Translations under genes and position numbers: made by a program
Assembly: GCF_000377985.1 (NCBI RefSeq)
Contig: NZ_KB899044.1
Location: 1 to 64,000, forward strand
DNA from: Sporolactobacillus vineae DSM 21990 = SL153
GTDB taxonomy: Bacteria > Bacillota > Bacilli > Bacillales > Sporolactobacillaceae
DNA: 64,000 nt
Direction: 5' to 3'
Notes under the pieces: model-generated
Seen by the model: only the letters and a program-made list of their open reading frames with translations
Told to the model about the DNA's origin: nothing
The model's database searches: none
Shown: positions 8,184-15,979 of the stretch, piece by piece
How positions within the stretch are numbered: the first letter of the stretch is position 1
Layout: every line of letters begins with the position of its first letter

Positions 8184-9911
8184 TCACAGAAAATGGCGGA
8201 CAACATCTTTCATTGGCGGCATTTTCTCAAGTTTATGATTTTCAAGGACCGATTTCGAAGCGAATTTCGCATAGCCCTTAGCTTCATCCATCACAATTTT
8301 GCCCGGGAGCGGAGCGGCATCCGCATTTACCGAGACATCGATGATGGCTGGTACATCTGAATTCTTAGCACCTTCGAAAGCGTCGTGCAGCTGATCGTAT
8401 TTCTCAACACGATAGCCCTTTCCGCCGCAGGCTTCAGCAAATTTTGCATAGTCAATATCGCCGAAGTTGATGCCGTAATTCAACTGGCCGGCAGACTGCT
8501 GCTCATATTTGATAAAGGACAGCTGCTTGTTGTTCAGAATGACGACGATCAGCGGCCATTTGTAGTGAACAGCGGTTGAGAAGTCCTGCATCACCATGGC
8601 GAAGGCGCCGTCTCCGCAAATCGCAATTGCCTGGCGGTCCGGGAAGGCCTCTTTTGCGGCGATTGCGCCCGGAAGCCCGCAGCCCATCGTGCCGAGCCAT
8701 GCTGAGACAATGAAGTCCTGATTGGTAACGTGCAGATAACGCGTCGACCAAACCGTTGCCGTACCGACATCAACTGAGAAGATCGCATTGTCATCGGCAA
8801 TCGACTGGATCGCCTTCATCACTGCCTGTGGCGCAATCGGTGTTTTCTTATTTTCTTTATCTTCGTCCATCCAGCTCCACCATTTGGCCATATGTTCCTG
8901 GCAGGTTTTCAGGAACGGACGGTCGCTGACCGGTGTGACGTGGCTGGTCAGATAAGTCAGGGCTTCAGCTGCATCACCGACGATGCCTGTTGTGACCGAA
9001 TATCTCTTGCCGATTTTCACCGGATCGATGTCGATCTGAACACATTTTGCACCTTCAGGCAGGTAGGCCGCATAAGGATAATCAGTACCGACCATGATCA
9101 GGAGATCGGCACTCTTCATTGCTTCATAGGCCGGTTTGGTGCCGATTTTACCGATATTGCCGATAAAGTTTGGATGTTCATCCGGCAGGGCACCCTTGCC
9201 CGGGAGCGTGACCGCAACCGGTGCAGAGATGCGCTCTGCAAATGCTTTCAGTTCTTTCTTAGCATGCTTTGAGCCGACACCGGCAAGGATGACCGGATTC
9301 TTTGCTGCATTAATTAGAGCGACGGCATCACTCAGATCATCTTCAACGAGTCCGGGAATCTTTTTCTCAAAAACGGTGTTCAGCTGCAGTGCCTGATCGG
9401 AAATTTCACCGGTCGGTACATCGTCCGGAATCGACAGGACGGCGACGCCGCGTTTCTGATATGCGGTACGGATCGCTTGATTGGCAACAGCCGGGAAGCT
9501 TTCCGCACTGGTTACTTCTTTGTTATATACAGCAACATCCTTGAACAGATCGACCGTGTTCACTTCCTGGAAGTAATCGGTACCCGTCAGTTTTGAAGGG
9601 ATATGTCCCACCAGTACGAGCATCGGGACATGATCCATCTTCGCGTCATACATGCCGTTGAGCAGATGAATGGCACCGGGACCGCCGATCGCCAGGCAGA
9701 CCCCGATCTTCCCCGTCAGTTTCGCATAGGCTGAAGCAGCCATGGATGCGACCTCTTCATGACGTACGGTGTAAAATTTGATTTTGCTTTCCTGTTTTCT
9801 TAATGCTTCAACCATCGTGTCGATGGAATCGCCGGGGATCCCGTAAATACGGTCGATGCCCCATTTCTCAAACAGACCGACTACAGCGTCGCTTGCCTTG
9901 ATCTTTCCCAT
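8184..9911 (-). CDS. pox: Pyruvate oxidase, thiamine-diphosphate dependent
   Basis: A 575-residue flavin/thiamine-diphosphate enzyme of the POX/SpxB/YdaP group. It oxidises pyruvate to acetyl phosphate with O2 and Pi (giving H2O2), or to acetate with quinone reduction. The N-terminal pyrimidine-binding domain carries RHEEVASMAASAYAKLTG with the conserved Glu. The central FAD/transhydrogenase-like domain spans about 185-340. The C-terminal PP domain carries the GDGAFAMVMQDF ... NNKQ thiamine-diphosphate motif. The sequence resembles the lactobacillus and bacillus proteins more than acetolactate synthases. The ATG has AGGAGG 10 bp upstream. It is transcribed alone. Whether it is phosphate- or quinone-dependent cannot be decided from the sequence. 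Confidence 0.85.
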   Translation of the reverse strand: MGKIKASDAVVGLFEKWGIDRIYGIPGDSIDTMVEALRKQESKIKFYTVRHEEVASMAASAYAKLTGKIGVCLAIGGPGAIHLLNGMYDAKMDHVPMLVLVGHIPSKLTGTDYFQEVNTVDLFKDVAVYNKEVTSAESFPAVANQAIRTAYQKRGVAVLSIPDDVPTGEISDQALQLNTVFEKKIPGLVEDDLSDAVALINAAKNPVILAGVGSKHAKKELKAFAERISAPVAVTLPGKGALPDEHPNFIGNIGKIGTKPAYEAMKSADLLIMVGTDYPYAAYLPEGAKCVQIDIDPVKIGKRYSVTTGIVGDAAEALTYLTSHVTPVSDRPFLKTCQEHMAKWWSWMDEDKENKKTPIAPQAVMKAIQSIADDNAIFSVDVGTATVWSTRYLHVTNQDFIVSAWLGTMGCGLPGAIAAKEAFPDRQAIAICGDGAFAMVMQDFSTAVHYKWPLIVVILNNKQLSFIKYEQQSAGQLNYGINFGDIDYAKFAEACGGKGYRVEKYDQLHDAFEGAKNSDVPAIIDVSVNADAAPLPGKIVMDEAKGYAKFASKSVLENHKLEKMPPMKDVVRHFL

Positions 9912-9948
9912 AGAGAAAGTCCTCCTTCAGATAAAAAAGCTTCTTTTG

Positions 9949-9967
9949 AATGTGGTTCTGCCACATT
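9949..9967 (-). promoter_or_regulatory. Inverted repeat in the pox leader
   Basis: AATGTGG-TTCTG-CCACATT, a 7-bp perfect inverted repeat 38 bp upstream of the pox ATG and downstream of its likely promoter. It is a candidate operator or mRNA hairpin; the cognate regulator is unknown. Confidence 0.45.
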
Positions 9968-10018
9968 TCAATGTTTCTGTCTCTATAAATTTGACAATCT
10001 AGTGAACCTTACGAGTCT

Positions 10019-10046
10019 ATTCTATGACATTTTCCTGGAAATGCAA
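10019..10046 (-). promoter_or_regulatory. Candidate pox promoter
   Basis: On the minus strand: TTGCAT (10046-10041), 16 bp, TAGAAT (10024-10019). Confidence 0.45.
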
Positions 10047-10217
10047 ATATTCGAGCTTCATTTTTTTAACCTTTTTCAGGTGCTTCATGATCTTGTATCA
10101 AATATCCTGTATAACTTTTTAAAAGGTATAATGGAGGAAGCACAAATGAACGGCTGAATGGCCGGGCATTACAATGATCAATGAATGCGATGATGAAACA
10201 GAAGAGGGGTATGCATC

Positions 10218-10808
10218 ATGAGTTTCGTGTCAATTATTGCATCAACACAGCGAGTCAGTGCTGTGAGTGACGGAACACTGGTAGAGGTGAACGGGGAGGG
10301 ACACATTACCGCTTTGCCGGGTGCGAAACCGAGTCTGATCCGGATTTCAGACACCCAGCTGGTTGCCTGCACCGGGAGTGCATCGGTGCTTCGCCGCCTG
10401 AAGGAAAGATTCCCGTACAAAAAAGAACCGTACGTTATTGATAAAGAGATCCGTGATGAGCTGAAACAGGAGGCATGTTCCGTCCCGTTCAGCCAGCAGG
10501 ATGTTCTGATTGCCGTGGCGGAGGTCACAGCCGGCGTTGTCTGCCGGATCATTTCAAATCAACCGGGGGCTGCCTGGCAGACTTTGGTTCCGAGCCCGAA
10601 CCGCCTCGCCGCACTGTATCTTGCCGGACGGGCAGTCAACGAGGAAGAGATCAAAGAGATTGCAGCTGAGGCAGACAGGCAACTGCAATTATTCGGAAAA
10701 GAAACACCGGAACAGATCCTAAACGTCCAAAAATCGCTAAACCGCTTCGTCGCCGGCAAGGATGCTGCAGTTGGACAGCGAATCTTTAAAATGGTCATGG
10801 AAAAGTGA
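10218..10808 (+). CDS. Unrecognised protein with proteasome/HslV-like N-terminal pattern
   Basis: A 196-residue soluble protein; I do not recognise the family. The N-terminus reads MSFVSIIASTQRV and then a SDG triplet. If Met is removed, Ser becomes residue 1 and the Asp of SDG becomes residue 17. These are the positions of nucleophile and Asp in proteasome-type Ntn hydrolases, and a Lys follows at 36 (usually 33). The next segment, RISDTQLVACTGSAS, resembles the strand-turn-GSxAD helix of HslV. A later Ala-Gly-Arg helix (LAALYLAGRAV) fits the same fold. This is a pattern argument only. The ATG follows AGAGGGG. The gene stands alone between pox and the AarF operon. A structural, non-peptidase relative is equally possible. 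Confidence 0.5.
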   Translation: MSFVSIIASTQRVSAVSDGTLVEVNGEGHITALPGAKPSLIRISDTQLVACTGSASVLRRLKERFPYKKEPYVIDKEIRDELKQEACSVPFSQQDVLIAVAEVTAGVVCRIISNQPGAAWQTLVPSPNRLAALYLAGRAVNEEEIKEIAAEADRQLQLFGKETPEQILNVQKSLNRFVAGKDAAVGQRIFKMVMEK

Positions 10809-10877
10809 AAAGATGCGGGGGGCCGACCAGAATGAGCGGAGCGGAGTGATACCGGTTCACCGGACTATTTTTGCTGA

Positions 10878-12560
10878 TTAAAAGCGGCCGGACCTTAAAA
10901 TGGCGAAAAGCACGACCAGCAGCATGAAAGCGACAATGGCACCGGCAATATCAAGAACAGGAAAACCGGCTAAGACCGGGTGGCTCCCGAATGCCTCGCC
11001 AAGAATGATGCCGGTCAGGATAATACTGAAAGCCAGCAGGATGATGCTGAAGGAAATCCGGTTGGCAACGCGGTCCAGTCTGGCAAGCAGGGTTTCCAGC
11101 TGGGGCAGTTCCATTTCAACGTGTGTCTTTCCCTTATACAGATGCGTCAGTGTTTTTCGCAGCAGCGATGGAATCTGTGCACTGTTCTCGGTGAAATCGT
11201 AAAATTCGTTAATCAGTTTTTTGGACAGATGTTCCGGACTGATCCTGCGCAGCATCAGTTTACGCCCATATGGCTCCGCCAGCTCCAGAATACTGATTTG
11301 ATTATCCAGTTTTGAGATCAGTCCTTCAAGGGTGATGAGCGCCTTTCCCAGCAAAGTGAAGTTCTTCGGAATACGAATATGATTTTTCTTCGTCGTTTCA
11401 AAGATATCCCCGATCACTTCGCCAATATGAATTTCCTTAAAGGGAATGTTGTAGTATTTATCACGAAGCAGTTCAAGATCTGCCTTGAACAGCCGATCGT
11501 CGAGATCTTCCGGCATGGATGCCATCTGCTCGATGGTCCGGAACAGCAGGTCGGTATCGCCTTTCATCAGGCCGATGATCAGATTGGCAAACTCATGCTG
11601 CATCTCTGTGTTCAGAATCCCGACCTGTCCGAAATCAATGTAGGCAATTTTGTTGCCCTGAAAGAAGAGAAGGTTTCCGGGATGCGGGTCTCCGTGGAAA
11701 ACACCGGCTGTCAGCGCCTGATCAAGAAATGAGCGTACCAGCCGTTCGGCGATGGTCCGGCGATTGAACGCCGCGTCGTCAAACAATTGAGCAAATTTAA
11801 CACCGCGGATATAGTCGAGCGTAAGTATCTGACTGCTTGAGTAGCGCCAGTATACTTTCGGGATGATAATCTCGTTACGGTCGTTGAAGAAGCGATACAG
11901 TTTGTCCGTATTGCGTCCCTCGCGCTGATAATCCATTTCCATCCGGATCGCTTTGGAAAATTCATCGACGACATCACTCAGCTGGAAATCCCGGGCCCAA
12001 TCATAATGCTTCTCAAGAAGTGAAACAAGATCGGTCAGAATTTCGATATCCGTCGTGACGACAGCGTCGATATTCGGACGTCTGATCTTGACCACCACGT
12101 GTTCGCCTGTTTTGAGCTGAGCCTGGTATACTTGTGCGATGGAGGCGGCAGCCAGACAGTGATCGTCGAAGGACGCGAACACTGTTTCTGCCGGAGCACC
12201 CAGTTCGTCAGCAATGATCTTTTTAATAGCTTCCGGAGGAACAGGCGTCACCTGGTCCTGAAGCTGCCGGAGCTCGTCGGCAATCAGTTCCGGTATCAGA
12301 TCGGCGCGCAGGCTCAGCATCTGCCCAAGTTTAATAAATGTCGGCCCCAGCTCTTCACACATCAGGCAGATTTTTCGGCCGACAGGCTTTGATTCTGATC
12401 CTGAGCCGGAAAAATCCGCTGCCATCTGTCTGGGCAGCGACAGGAGATGGGTTAAACCGACATCCCGGACCATATAACCGAAACCGTATTTCACGAGCAC
12501 CGTCACAATCTCCCGGTATCGTTTAATGTGACGAATGCGTCTTCCCATCATCGTTGTCAC
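10878..12560 (-). CDS. ABC1/AarF/UbiB-family kinase-like membrane protein
   Basis: A 560-residue atypical kinase-like protein of the UbiB/AarF/Coq8 family. Family motifs are all present: the KxGQ motif in TFIKLGQMLSLR, the Ala-rich loop AAASIAQVY, the VVKIRRP lysine, the catalytic HGDPHPGN and the metal-binding DFGQVG. Two hydrophobic segments form the C-terminus (about 500-555). In proteobacteria and mitochondria the family supports ubiquinone synthesis. Firmicutes make menaquinone, so the role here is open (menaquinone or membrane-lipid related). It overlaps the upstream phasin-like gene by 4 bp (ATGA), so the two are translated together. The first ATG (12560) is used; ATG 12548 is an alternative. 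Confidence 0.85.
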   Translation of the reverse strand: MTTMMGRRIRHIKRYREIVTVLVKYGFGYMVRDVGLTHLLSLPRQMAADFSGSGSESKPVGRKICLMCEELGPTFIKLGQMLSLRADLIPELIADELRQLQDQVTPVPPEAIKKIIADELGAPAETVFASFDDHCLAAASIAQVYQAQLKTGEHVVVKIRRPNIDAVVTTDIEILTDLVSLLEKHYDWARDFQLSDVVDEFSKAIRMEMDYQREGRNTDKLYRFFNDRNEIIIPKVYWRYSSSQILTLDYIRGVKFAQLFDDAAFNRRTIAERLVRSFLDQALTAGVFHGDPHPGNLLFFQGNKIAYIDFGQVGILNTEMQHEFANLIIGLMKGDTDLLFRTIEQMASMPEDLDDRLFKADLELLRDKYYNIPFKEIHIGEVIGDIFETTKKNHIRIPKNFTLLGKALITLEGLISKLDNQISILELAEPYGRKLMLRRISPEHLSKKLINEFYDFTENSAQIPSLLRKTLTHLYKGKTHVEMELPQLETLLARLDRVANRISFSIILLAFSIILTGIILGEAFGSHPVLAGFPVLDIAGAIVAFMLLVVLFAILRSGRF

Positions 12561-12907
12561 CTGTCTGTTGCCTGATCGTCTGATCCCCTGGTTGCTGCTT
12601 CATCCTGATCGGCAGTCTTTGAATTTTTTTCAAGCGCCGCAATACGTTCAGCCAGCTCATTGTATTGATCCACTGTCACAAAGCCCAGATTTTCGATGGT
12701 TTTCCTGATCTCATTATTGAAATCATTTTGCAGCTGATCTTTCTTATCCTTTCCTTTATTATTGAGCTTTGTCAGGTACGACTTTGCTTCTTCGGCAGCT
12801 GCACCGCCGCCTTCGCTCAGTTCACGCAGCACTTTCTCCGCTTTTTCTTTGCCCGCCGCCGTGACACCGAGGCCAACGAGAAAAATCTTTTTCAATGATT
12901 CGTTCAT
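12557..12907 (-). CDS. Phasin-like coiled-coil protein
   Basis: A 116-residue, Lys/Glu/Ala-rich helical protein. It opens with a short apolar helix (KKIFLVGLGVTAAGKEKAEK) and ends with a coiled-coil EQYNELAERIAALEK-like helix and an acidic tail, the layout of the phasin / polyhydroxyalkanoate synthesis regulator family. No PHA synthase gene is in the window. Start ATG 12907 has GAGGTG 6 bp upstream; GTG 12916 overlaps that site. The 4-bp overlap with the AarF-like gene suggests a functional pair, perhaps at the membrane surface; that is inference. Confidence 0.7.
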   Translation of the reverse strand: MNESLKKIFLVGLGVTAAGKEKAEKVLRELSEGGGAAAEEAKSYLTKLNNKGKDKKDQLQNDFNNEIRKTIENLGFVTVDQYNELAERIAALEKNSKTADQDEAATRGSDDQATDR

Positions 12908-12997
12908 TGCACTCACCTCATCTTTTATAGTTTAATTTTAACCAATTTTTCTGATATTGTATATCCGGTTCACTGTGGATCCGGAAATCCCTCCCGA

Positions 12998-13028
12998 TAA
13001 AAAACAGGAGCCGGTTAAAACCGGCTCC
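12998..13028 (-). terminator. Terminator of lexA
   Basis: Minus strand GGAGCCGGTT-TT-AACCGGCTCC, a perfect 10-bp stem, followed by TG and six T. Confidence 0.9.
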
Positions 13029-13072
13029 GAAGTATCGATCCATTTCGTTTTTCACAGACCGGACAATGCGCC

Positions 13073-13684
13073 TTACTGTATTGTCCGGAACACGCCGATG
13101 ACTTTGCCAAGGATGGTGCAGTTGTCAAGAAGGATGGGATCCATCGACGGATTCTCCGGCTGAAGGCGGATGTGATTCTTCTCTTTAAAAAAGCGTTTAA
13201 CCGTTGCTTCATCATCCTCGGTCATCGCCACAACAATTTCGCCGTTTTCAGCCGTACTCTGCTGCCGGACAATGACTTTATCGCCATCAAGAATGCCTGC
13301 GTTGATCATACTTTCTCCGGAAACATTCAAAATAAATGCTTCATTATCTTCCACCATGGAAAAAGGTACAGGGAAATATTCTTCAATGTTTTCGACAGCG
13401 CTGATCGGCATACCGGCCGTCACCTTGCCAATAACGGGAACAGGCACAGATTTTTCACTGTAAATATCATTGTCGTGATCCAGAATCTCGATGGCTCTCG
13501 GCTTTGTCGGGTCCCGACGAATCAGTCCTTTTTTCTCAAGGCGTTCAAGATGTCCGTGGACGGTCGAACTCGAAGCCAGTCCCACGGCGCTACAAATTTC
13601 ACGGACTGAAGGCGGATAGCCCTTTGCCGCCACTTCATGTTTGATAAAATCCAGTATTGCCTGCTGACGGTTTGAGATTTTCAT
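13073..13684 (-). CDS. lexA: LexA SOS repressor
   Basis: A 203-residue repressor of the DNA-damage response; RecA filaments trigger its self-cleavage. The N-terminal winged helix includes [20 protein letters not shown]. The cleavage site is Ala90-Gly91 in VTAGMP, with catalytic Ser125 (SGESM) and Lys163 (TVKRFF). These positions are nearly the same as in B. subtilis LexA. ATG 13684 has AAGGAG 7 bp upstream; the longer reading frame to 13717 lacks a site. It is divergent from yneA, and several SOS boxes lie between them, so it is autoregulated. Confidence 0.97.
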   Translation of the reverse strand: MKISNRQQAILDFIKHEVAAKGYPPSVREICSAVGLASSSTVHGHLERLEKKGLIRRDPTKPRAIEILDHDNDIYSEKSVPVPVIGKVTAGMPISAVENIEEYFPVPFSMVEDNEAFILNVSGESMINAGILDGDKVIVRQQSTAENGEIVVAMTEDDEATVKRFFKEKNHIRLQPENPSMDPILLDNCTILGKVIGVFRTIQ

Positions 13685-13850
13685 GTTACAGCTCCTTTGA
13701 CGCAGCGTGATGTGCATGCGGCATCCTGCGCTTTTTTCATGGCCTGACCGGCTGGATGAAGAACAGATCGCTCATACCGGACAAGAATGCATGGTTTTTA
13801 AACAAGTTGCACAGATTGTTTTACAGTGTAAAAACCAGATTACTTATTTA

Positions 13851-13889
13851 ATTATAGCATTCGAAAATCATTGTGCAAACATTTGTTCG
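13851..13889 (-). promoter_or_regulatory. lexA promoter with SOS box
   Basis: Minus strand TTGCAC (13878-13873), 16 bp, TATAAT (13856-13851). The LexA box CGAACAAATGTTTG (13889-13876) overlaps the -35, which explains autorepression. Confidence 0.85.
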
Positions 13890-13894
13890 AACGG

Positions 13895-13923
13895 TTGACG
13901 CAAACGGGTGTTCGCTATATAAT
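13895..13923 (+). promoter_or_regulatory. yneA promoter with a SOS box filling the spacer
   Basis: TTGACG (13895-13900), 17 bp, TATAAT (13918-13923). The spacer begins with the LexA box CAAACGGGTGTTCG (13901-13914). Confidence 0.85.
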
Positions 13924-13931
13924 CAAATCAA

Positions 13932-13969
13932 CGAACATACGAACGCATATTCGCGGGAACGTATATTCC
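13932..13969 (+). promoter_or_regulatory. Additional degenerate SOS boxes downstream of the yneA promoter
   Basis: CGAACATACGAACG (13932-13945), CGAACGCATATTCG (13940-13953) and GGAACGTATATTCC (13956-13969). Each keeps one GAAC half-site and an altered second half. They would block elongation or add cooperative LexA binding. Confidence 0.55.
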
Positions 13970-14005
13970 TTATAACAGACAGCAGATTTCAACGGAGGGA
14001 TTTTA

Positions 14006-14302
14006 ATGTACACATTTTTCGCCAACCACCGGATTAAAGGATTTTCCTACCTCATTGTTTTGATTCTTGTTGCTTTTTTTCTGTTCCTGTCTCTCACCGG
14101 CCGGGCGGTGGCAGATCATGCAGAATACAAAACGATCACGGTCGGCCAGGGGGATACATTGTGGTCCATTGCCAGAGAATATCATTCGGTGCAGCCCGGG
14201 CTGTCGACGGAGTCGTTCATTGAGTGGGTGGAAGACGAAAACGGAGTGTCGCGTAATCATATCGAAATCAACCAGAAGCTGGTTCTCCCGGTCAAGAATT
14301 GA
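14006..14302 (+). CDS. yneA: SOS cell-division suppressor YneA
   Basis: A 98-residue exported or membrane-anchored inhibitor of septation made during the SOS response. An N-terminal hydrophobic segment (about residues 10-31) is followed by one LysM domain (KTITVGQGDTLWSIAREYH ... INQKLVLP), as in YneA of bacilli. The ATG has GGAGG 7 bp upstream. Divergence from lexA with SOS boxes between them confirms the assignment. In B. subtilis yneB and ynzC follow; here neither is present and a terminator closes the unit. Confidence 0.93.
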   Translation: MYTFFANHRIKGFSYLIVLILVAFFLFLSLTGRAVADHAEYKTITVGQGDTLWSIAREYHSVQPGLSTESFIEWVEDENGVSRNHIEINQKLVLPVKN

Positions 14303-14345
14303 TTTCACAAATCCTTCTGCACTTACGGCAGTAATAAAATCATGG

Positions 14346-14380
14346 AAAAAAACTGTCTTTCGGTTTGCAAGACAGTTTTT
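14346..14380 (+). terminator. Terminator of yneA
   Basis: AAAAACTGTCTT and AAGACAGTTTTT form a perfect 12-bp stem around a 9-base loop, with the T-run inside the 3' arm. Confidence 0.85.
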
Positions 14381-14392
14381 CTGTGCTATACT
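14365..14392 (+). promoter_or_regulatory. Promoter for the candidate sRNA
   Basis: TTGCAA (14365-14370), 16 bp, TATACT (14387-14392). The -35 lies in the yneA terminator loop. Confidence 0.5.
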
Positions 14393-14398
14393 GTTATA

Positions 14399-14596
14399 TA
14401 ACAAAGGGTATTTGAGATGGCACTGTACTGATACACTTTGTAAATTCGTTTAATCGCGTGCATCCCTATCAGGGTTTGCCGATTAAAATATGTTTAGTTC
14501 CTTTCGGTGATTATCCTTGCCTTCACCGTCAGGTTATATTTCATCCTCCTTCAGAACGCGTTCTATCAGTCAACTTTAGATAGATCGCCTTTTTTT
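14399..14596 (+). ncRNA. Candidate small regulatory RNA between yneA and yneF
   Basis: No reading frame is convincing here, yet the segment has a promoter (14365-14392) and ends in a terminator-like stem GCGTTCTATC / GATAGATCGC followed by CC and seven T (14556-14596). Inside are a CCCT-ATC-AGGG hairpin within an AATCG/CGATT stem, and a CGGTGA/TCACCG hairpin. After these comes the unpaired stretch ATCCTCCTTCAG, whose CCTCCTT is a perfect anti-Shine-Dalgarno. That layout suits an sRNA that blocks ribosome binding sites. I do not match it to a known family (not evidently 6S, FsrA or RoxS). A 5' leader read through into yneF is the alternative. Confidence 0.45.
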
Positions 14597-14684
14597 ATGG
14601 GTATGCGCCCGGAAGCAGTTGACCTGATTTCATGCGATAGTGTAAACTGAGTAATGGAAATTTGACAGAAGGGGGAGCGGATAA

Positions 14685-14900
14685 ATGCTGTGGTTATACA
14701 TATTAATTGGCGTGGTCGGTATTGCCGTCGGTTTGATACTTGGCTTCCTGATCGCCCGTAGATATATGATGAACTATCTGAAAAAGAATCCGCCGATCAA
14801 TGAACAAATGCTGCGCGTGATGATGAATCAGATGGGCCAGCATCCATCGACGAAGAAGATCAATCAAATGATGAAAGCCATTAACAATCAGATGAAATAA
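14685..14900 (+). CDS. yneF: YneF family (UPF0154) membrane protein
   Basis: A 71-residue protein with one N-terminal membrane helix ([21 protein letters not shown]) and a basic cytosolic part with [21 protein letters not shown], the UPF0154 signature. Its function is unknown. The gene order near lexA matches Bacillus, where yneF also follows yneA after several genes that are missing here (yneB, ynzC, tkt, sirA). The ATG is preceded by AGGGGGAGCGG. Confidence 0.93.
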   Translation: MLWLYILIGVVGIAVGLILGFLIARRYMMNYLKKNPPINEQMLRVMMNQMGQHPSTKKINQMMKAINNQMK

Positions 14901-14905
14901 GAAGA

Positions 14906-14942
14906 ATTCGCCGGATGCACGTTACAGCCGGCGGATTTTTTT
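14906..14942 (+). terminator. Terminator of yneF
   Basis: ATTCGCCGG / CCGGCGGAT stem (9 bp, one G-T pair) around a 13-base loop, followed by a T-run. Confidence 0.85.
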
Positions 14943-15025
14943 AATCAGGCAAATCGGTTTGCAGACAGATTCATGCTAGAATGGATTAAATAATAGAAGA
15001 AAAGCGATTAATGGAGATGATTGAA

Positions 15026-15937
15026 GTGCATATCGGTGTCGTAGGGATCGGGTCAATTGCGCAGAAGGCCTATTTGCCGGTTTATGCCGGACTGGACGGC
15101 GTGTCTTTCAGCTTCTGCACGCGGAAGGAACAGACGCTGGAGCAGCTTCATGAACAGTACGGCTGGGACAGCCTGTATACCTCGCTTGATGATTTAATTG
15201 CAAGCGGTATCACTGCAGCGTTTGTCCATGCGGCAACTGCAGCACATCCGCAAATTGTTGAGAAACTGCTGAATCACGGTATTTCTGTCTATATCGATAA
15301 GCCTTTGTCGGATCAATTCGAAACAACAAAGCATTTGACCGGTCTTGCCGAGAGCAAGGGGGTACTGCTGATGACCGGATTTAACCGGCGGTTTGCTCCG
15401 ATGAATCGCCGGCTGGCCGAAGTTCGTGAAAAATCGACCATTGTCTACCAGAAAAACAGGATTAATGATCCGAAAGAAATTCGTACCTTTGTTTATGACG
15501 ACTTTATCCATGTTGTCGATACCATACGCTTTTTGCTGGATGAGCCGGTGGAAACAATCGATGTTCATGCACGCAAGAACCGGCAGGGCAGATATACCGA
15601 CCTGACCGTAATTTTTCATGCCGGACAGCAGCTTGCGGTGGCCTTGATGAACCGGATCAGCGGTGTCAATCGGGAATCCGTTCAGGCGATTGCGCCCTCC
15701 GGTGAATATTTTGTCCGGAATCTAACTGAGCTGGAACAAATCAGGGGAATCGAAACCACCAGGATACCCTTCGGCGACTGGGAGAGTACGCTTTACAAGC
15801 GGGGCTTTGAGCAGATTGTCCGTGCCTTTATCGACGCCTTAAGCAACCACCTGAATGAACCGATCACCAAGTCAGATGCTTTGGAAACTCACCTCATCTG
15901 TGAGAAGATCATTCATAAAGCATTAAAAAACAGCTGA
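15026..15937 (+). CDS. Gfo/Idh/MocA-family oxidoreductase
   Basis: A 303-residue NAD(P)-dependent dehydrogenase of the Gfo/Idh/MocA (MviM) type. The N-terminal Rossmann motif is GVVGIGSIAQKAY. The usual EKP motif reads DKP (VYIDKPLS), and the GFNRRFAP stretch follows. The C-terminal alpha/beta domain holds DDFIHVVDTIRFLL with the Asp/His pair. The substrate cannot be told. GTG 15026 is chosen because TGGAGATG lies about 7 bp upstream; ATG 15011 and ATG 15017 overlap or precede that site and lack their own. The next gene, ccdC, starts 42 bp later, so they may be co-transcribed. Confidence 0.85.
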   Translation: MHIGVVGIGSIAQKAYLPVYAGLDGVSFSFCTRKEQTLEQLHEQYGWDSLYTSLDDLIASGITAAFVHAATAAHPQIVEKLLNHGISVYIDKPLSDQFETTKHLTGLAESKGVLLMTGFNRRFAPMNRRLAEVREKSTIVYQKNRINDPKEIRTFVYDDFIHVVDTIRFLLDEPVETIDVHARKNRQGRYTDLTVIFHAGQQLAVALMNRISGVNRESVQAIAPSGEYFVRNLTELEQIRGIETTRIPFGDWESTLYKRGFEQIVRAFIDALSNHLNEPITKSDALETHLICEKIIHKALKNS

Positions 15938-15979
15938 TGATCGGTTTCAGGGTCATCATACTGTCTGGAGATGAACGAC

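Larger units (their letters stand above)
9912..10217. other. Divergent intergenic region pox / unknown protein
   Basis: This 306-bp region contains the pox promoter and an inverted repeat (listed separately), and a TATAAT box near 10126 that probably serves the rightward gene. No coding potential is seen. Confidence 0.5.

Noticed and set aside
14399-14596. 6S RNA or T-box leader
   Set aside because: The two ends do not pair into a long rod as in 6S RNA, and no T-box sequence (AGGGTGGNACCGCG type) is present.
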